Assembly: GCA_018056725.1 (NCBI GenBank)
Contig: JAGPFF010000022.1
Location: 1 to 34,454 of the forward strand
DNA: 34,454 nt
From: Anaerolineaceae bacterium
GTDB lineage: Bacteria > Chloroflexota > Anaerolineae > Anaerolineales > Anaerolineaceae
Reading direction: 5' to 3'
The translations under genes were made by a program, and so were the position numbers. Every line of letters starts with the position of its first letter. Position 1 is the stretch's first letter. Under the pieces are notes generated by a model. The model searched no databases, was not told the DNA's origin, and saw nothing but the letters and a program-made list of their open reading frames with translations. Shown here piece after piece: positions 32,716 through 34,454 of the stretch.

Positions 32716-32803
32716 GGAGAGGTGCCGGAGTGGTTGAACGGGGCGGTCTCGAAAACCGTTGTGGCTCTCGTGGTCACCGTGGGTTCGAATCCCACCCTCT
32801 CCG
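32716..32803 (+). tRNA. tRNA-Ser(CGA)
   Basis: 88-base class II tRNA. The acceptor GGAGAGG pairs with CCTCTCC (32796-32802), with G as discriminator at 32803. The anticodon stem GCGGT/ACCGT encloses CTCGAAA, so the anticodon is CGA (32750-32752), reading UCG. A long variable arm typical of serine tRNA follows. The T arm GTGGG-TTCGAAT-CCCAC is perfect. CCA is not encoded and must be added. Confidence 0.97.
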
Positions 32804-32921
32804 CTCGCTGAATTTTGTTGATTTGGACCTATCTGAGTTTCTGCGCCAAACACCTTCCAGCCTCCTGACATCAAGTAAATAAACCTGCCACTCATTCCAC
32901 TCTTTACCGTCCAAAACCGCC

Positions 32922-34139
32922 ATGCAGCTACCAACGCTCACGCTTCCACAAGTCCGGTTAGTTCATCTTTCAGCTCAGGGTTTGCTCGCTGCACCTTCCG
33001 CCTGCGCGGATAAAGAAGCAGTTCTTCAATCGATTCGCCGTATGGGAGTGCTCCAGATTGACACCATTCATGTGGTGGCTCGTTCGCCTTATTTTGTTCT
33101 CTTCAGCCGGTTGGGTGAATATGCACCTGCCTGGTTGGAGGAGCTGCTGGCGGAAGGGCGCATTTTTGAGCAATGGGCGCATGCCGCCTGTTTTCTTCCA
33201 CAGGAGGATTTCCCACTCATCCGCCGGCTGATTCTGGCAGGAACCCGCGACACCTATTTTTCGGGTTGGATTGACCGCAATCTGGACGCAGTGGCGACGG
33301 TGCGCCAGGCACTGATTGCCAACGGCGCTGTCCGGTCTGCGGATTTTAAAAGCGAAAAAGGTGCAGGGGGTTGGTGGAACTGGAAAGCCGAGAAATCAGC
33401 CCTGGAATACCTCTTCAGCCGCGGTGAGGTGATGGTGGTACGGCGCGAGAATTTTCAACGCGTCTATGACCTTACCCAACGGGTGCTACCCGATTGGGAG
33501 GATGACTCCCTGCCCTCACTCGATGAGGTTTATCGTGAATTAATCCGGCGCAGCGTAAGAGCGCTGGGCATCGCCCGCCCTTCCTGGGTGGCGGATTACT
33601 ATCGCCTGCCAAAAATGACCGTGAAAACCCTCCTGTCCGAAATGGTCCGTTCGGGAGCTCTGCTTGAAGCGAGCGTTGAGGGCTGGCAGGAACCTGCGCT
33701 CACCGTAGCTGAGAACCTGCCGCTTATCGCGGCGGCGACAGAGGGGAAACTCAAGGCTTCCTGTACCACGCTCCTGTCTCCTTTTGATCCGGTGGTTTGG
33801 GATCGTGAACGTGCCCGCCAGCTGTTTGGTTTTGATTTCATGATCCAGGCATACACCAAGGCGGAGAAGCGCCAGTATGGCTACTTTCCTCTCCCGCTGC
33901 TTTATGAAGACCGGCTGATTGCCAGAGTGGATGCCAAGGCGAACCGGGCAACGAAATGTTTTGAAATCAAGGGCTTTTATCTAGAACCGGGAATAGAACC
34001 GCACGAAGCGATGGCGAAAGCCGTTGCCGCTTCTCTCCAACGCACCGCAAGCTGGCACCGAACTCCGCAAATAAGCCTTAGCCCGGAGGTCAATTCCGGC
34101 TGCCGGGAGTGGCTGAGCCCCTACCTGGTTACAGATTAA
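32922..34139 (+). CDS. YcaQ-type (HTH_42) DNA glycosylase, QxD subtype
   Basis: 405 residues with three winged-helix-like units. The family's catalytic motif is Q45-I-D47 in GVLQIDTIHVVARSP, matching the QxD form seen in E. coli YcaQ (crosslink-unhooking AlkX type) rather than the QxQ form of AlkZ. Other family landmarks are FEQWAHAACFLP and ARPSWVADYYRLP, then LLSPFDPVVWDRERA and YKAKR-like basic stretches near the C-terminus. It probably removes bulky or crosslinked bases. No ribosome site or promoter is convincing before the ATG, and the upstream 118 bases after the tRNA hold nothing else recognisable. Confidence 0.85.
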   Translation: MQLPTLTLPQVRLVHLSAQGLLAAPSACADKEAVLQSIRRMGVLQIDTIHVVARSPYFVLFSRLGEYAPAWLEELLAEGRIFEQWAHAACFLPQEDFPLIRRLILAGTRDTYFSGWIDRNLDAVATVRQALIANGAVRSADFKSEKGAGGWWNWKAEKSALEYLFSRGEVMVVRRENFQRVYDLTQRVLPDWEDDSLPSLDEVYRELIRRSVRALGIARPSWVADYYRLPKMTVKTLLSEMVRSGALLEASVEGWQEPALTVAENLPLIAAATEGKLKASCTTLLSPFDPVVWDRERARQLFGFDFMIQAYTKAEKRQYGYFPLPLLYEDRLIARVDAKANRATKCFEIKGFYLEPGIEPHEAMAKAVAASLQRTASWHRTPQISLSPEVNSGCREWLSPYLVTD

Positions 34140-34142
34140 CAA

Positions 34143-34170
34143 AAGACCCTGGAGCAAAGACCAGGGTCTT
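34143..34170 (-). terminator. Stem-loop terminator between convergent genes
   Basis: AAGACCCTGG (34143-34152) pairs with CCAGGGTCTT (34161-34170) around an 8-base loop. In the minus direction the stem runs into TTTTGTT, a fair U tract, so it serves the SWIM-protein gene best; in the plus direction it ends in TCTTCG and may also stop readthrough from the glycosylase gene. Confidence 0.75.
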
Positions 34171-34193
34171 CGACAGAAGAAAAGAGCGACCGA

Positions 34194-34445
34194 TTAATTC
34201 TGCAAACTGTCATGAACCGGTTCCATCATGCCTTCGAGAATAGTTTCGAGCGCCATGGTGTGCACACAACGTCCACGGCTCTGAAAGTATTCGCAATCGC
34301 ATTTCCATTCCCCTTCCGCGTAGATCACTTCATGCGAATTGTTGTCACCTTTAACTGTAACTGTGAAGGAATGAAACTCAAACCGTTCCCGCTCCTGGGC
34401 ATAGCGTTTTGCTTTTTCAATCTTTCCGATCAGACTGTAACCCAT
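34194..34445 (-). CDS. Small SWIM-type zinc-finger protein
   Basis: 83 residues. CDCEYFQSRGRCVH near residues 49-62 matches the SWIM finger CxCxnCxH, preceded by a basic N-terminal helix with AKRYAQERERF. SWIM fingers bind nucleic acid or proteins, often in helicases or transposases, but here the domain stands nearly alone. The ATG at 34445 is only 9 bases from the window edge, so upstream context is unknown. The start could be further upstream. A stem-loop terminator follows it. Confidence 0.7.
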   Translation of the reverse strand: MGYSLIGKIEKAKRYAQERERFEFHSFTVTVKGDNNSHEVIYAEGEWKCDCEYFQSRGRCVHTMALETILEGMMEPVHDSLQN

Positions 34446-34454
34446 CCGTAAATC

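Noticed and set aside
32716..32921. Possible integration site at the tRNA
   Set aside because: No integrase, no repeated tRNA 3' end and no foreign-looking genes nearby.
32707..32934. 75-codon open frame on the minus strand over the tRNA
   Set aside because: It is antisense to tRNA-Ser; the GEGGIRTHGDHESHNG stretch is a well-known false protein produced by translating serine tRNA genes.
1..34454. CRISPR arrays or transposons
   Set aside because: No regularly spaced repeats, no transposase-like reading frame and no terminal inverted repeats were found by reading both strands.

Overview
The window looks like ordinary chromosome from an anaerobic member of the Chloroflexota, most likely class Anaerolineae. 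This is an inference from protein style and gene content. Surface proteins carry Thr/Pro-rich linkers, there is a ferredoxin-dependent 2-oxoacid oxidoreductase, a family of PBP1A-like proteins with Ig-like tails, and leaderless genes with TATAAT boxes. No phage, transposon, CRISPR array or integrase was seen. No stretch longer than 300 bases lacks a gene.

Positions 1-15142 are read from the minus strand. In order along the window they hold a truncated UDP-ManNAc-type dehydrogenase, and a heterodimeric ABC exporter with its MarR regulator, which has a clear promoter overlapped by repeated operator half-sites. Next come a pstSCAB-type anion importer headed by an Rrf2 regulator, a four-subunit 2-oxoacid:ferredoxin oxidoreductase, a thiolase, and a LysM lipoprotein. 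Strong stem-loops separate the oxidoreductase operon from rrf2, and the exporter from the dehydrogenase.

Positions 15205-19914 (plus) hold a membrane-anchored TPR protein and a PBP1A-shaped protein. The latter has lost catalytic residues in both its glycosyltransferase and transpeptidase domains. Tail to tail with it (19911-21979, minus) lie a HAD phosphatase and a membrane-anchored HEXXH peptidase.

Positions 22124-34139 (plus) are compact housekeeping groups: miaB with an M23 peptidase; threonine synthase with a GAF-PAS histidine kinase, a degenerate metallo-beta-lactamase-fold protein and endonuclease III; a histidine phosphatase; a four-helix membrane protein behind a perfect consensus promoter with two identical-architecture dyads; RNase D with a beta-CASP ribonuclease; tRNA-Ser(CGA); and a YcaQ-type DNA glycosylase. 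A small SWIM zinc-finger protein (minus) closes the window.

The most notable points are the doubly degenerate PBP, a recurring leaderless promoter design (-10 box 6-8 bases before the ATG) that also corrects several start codons, the tandem TAGAA-N6-TTCTA sites at 29218-29264, and the ligand-poor MBL protein coupled to a histidine kinase.
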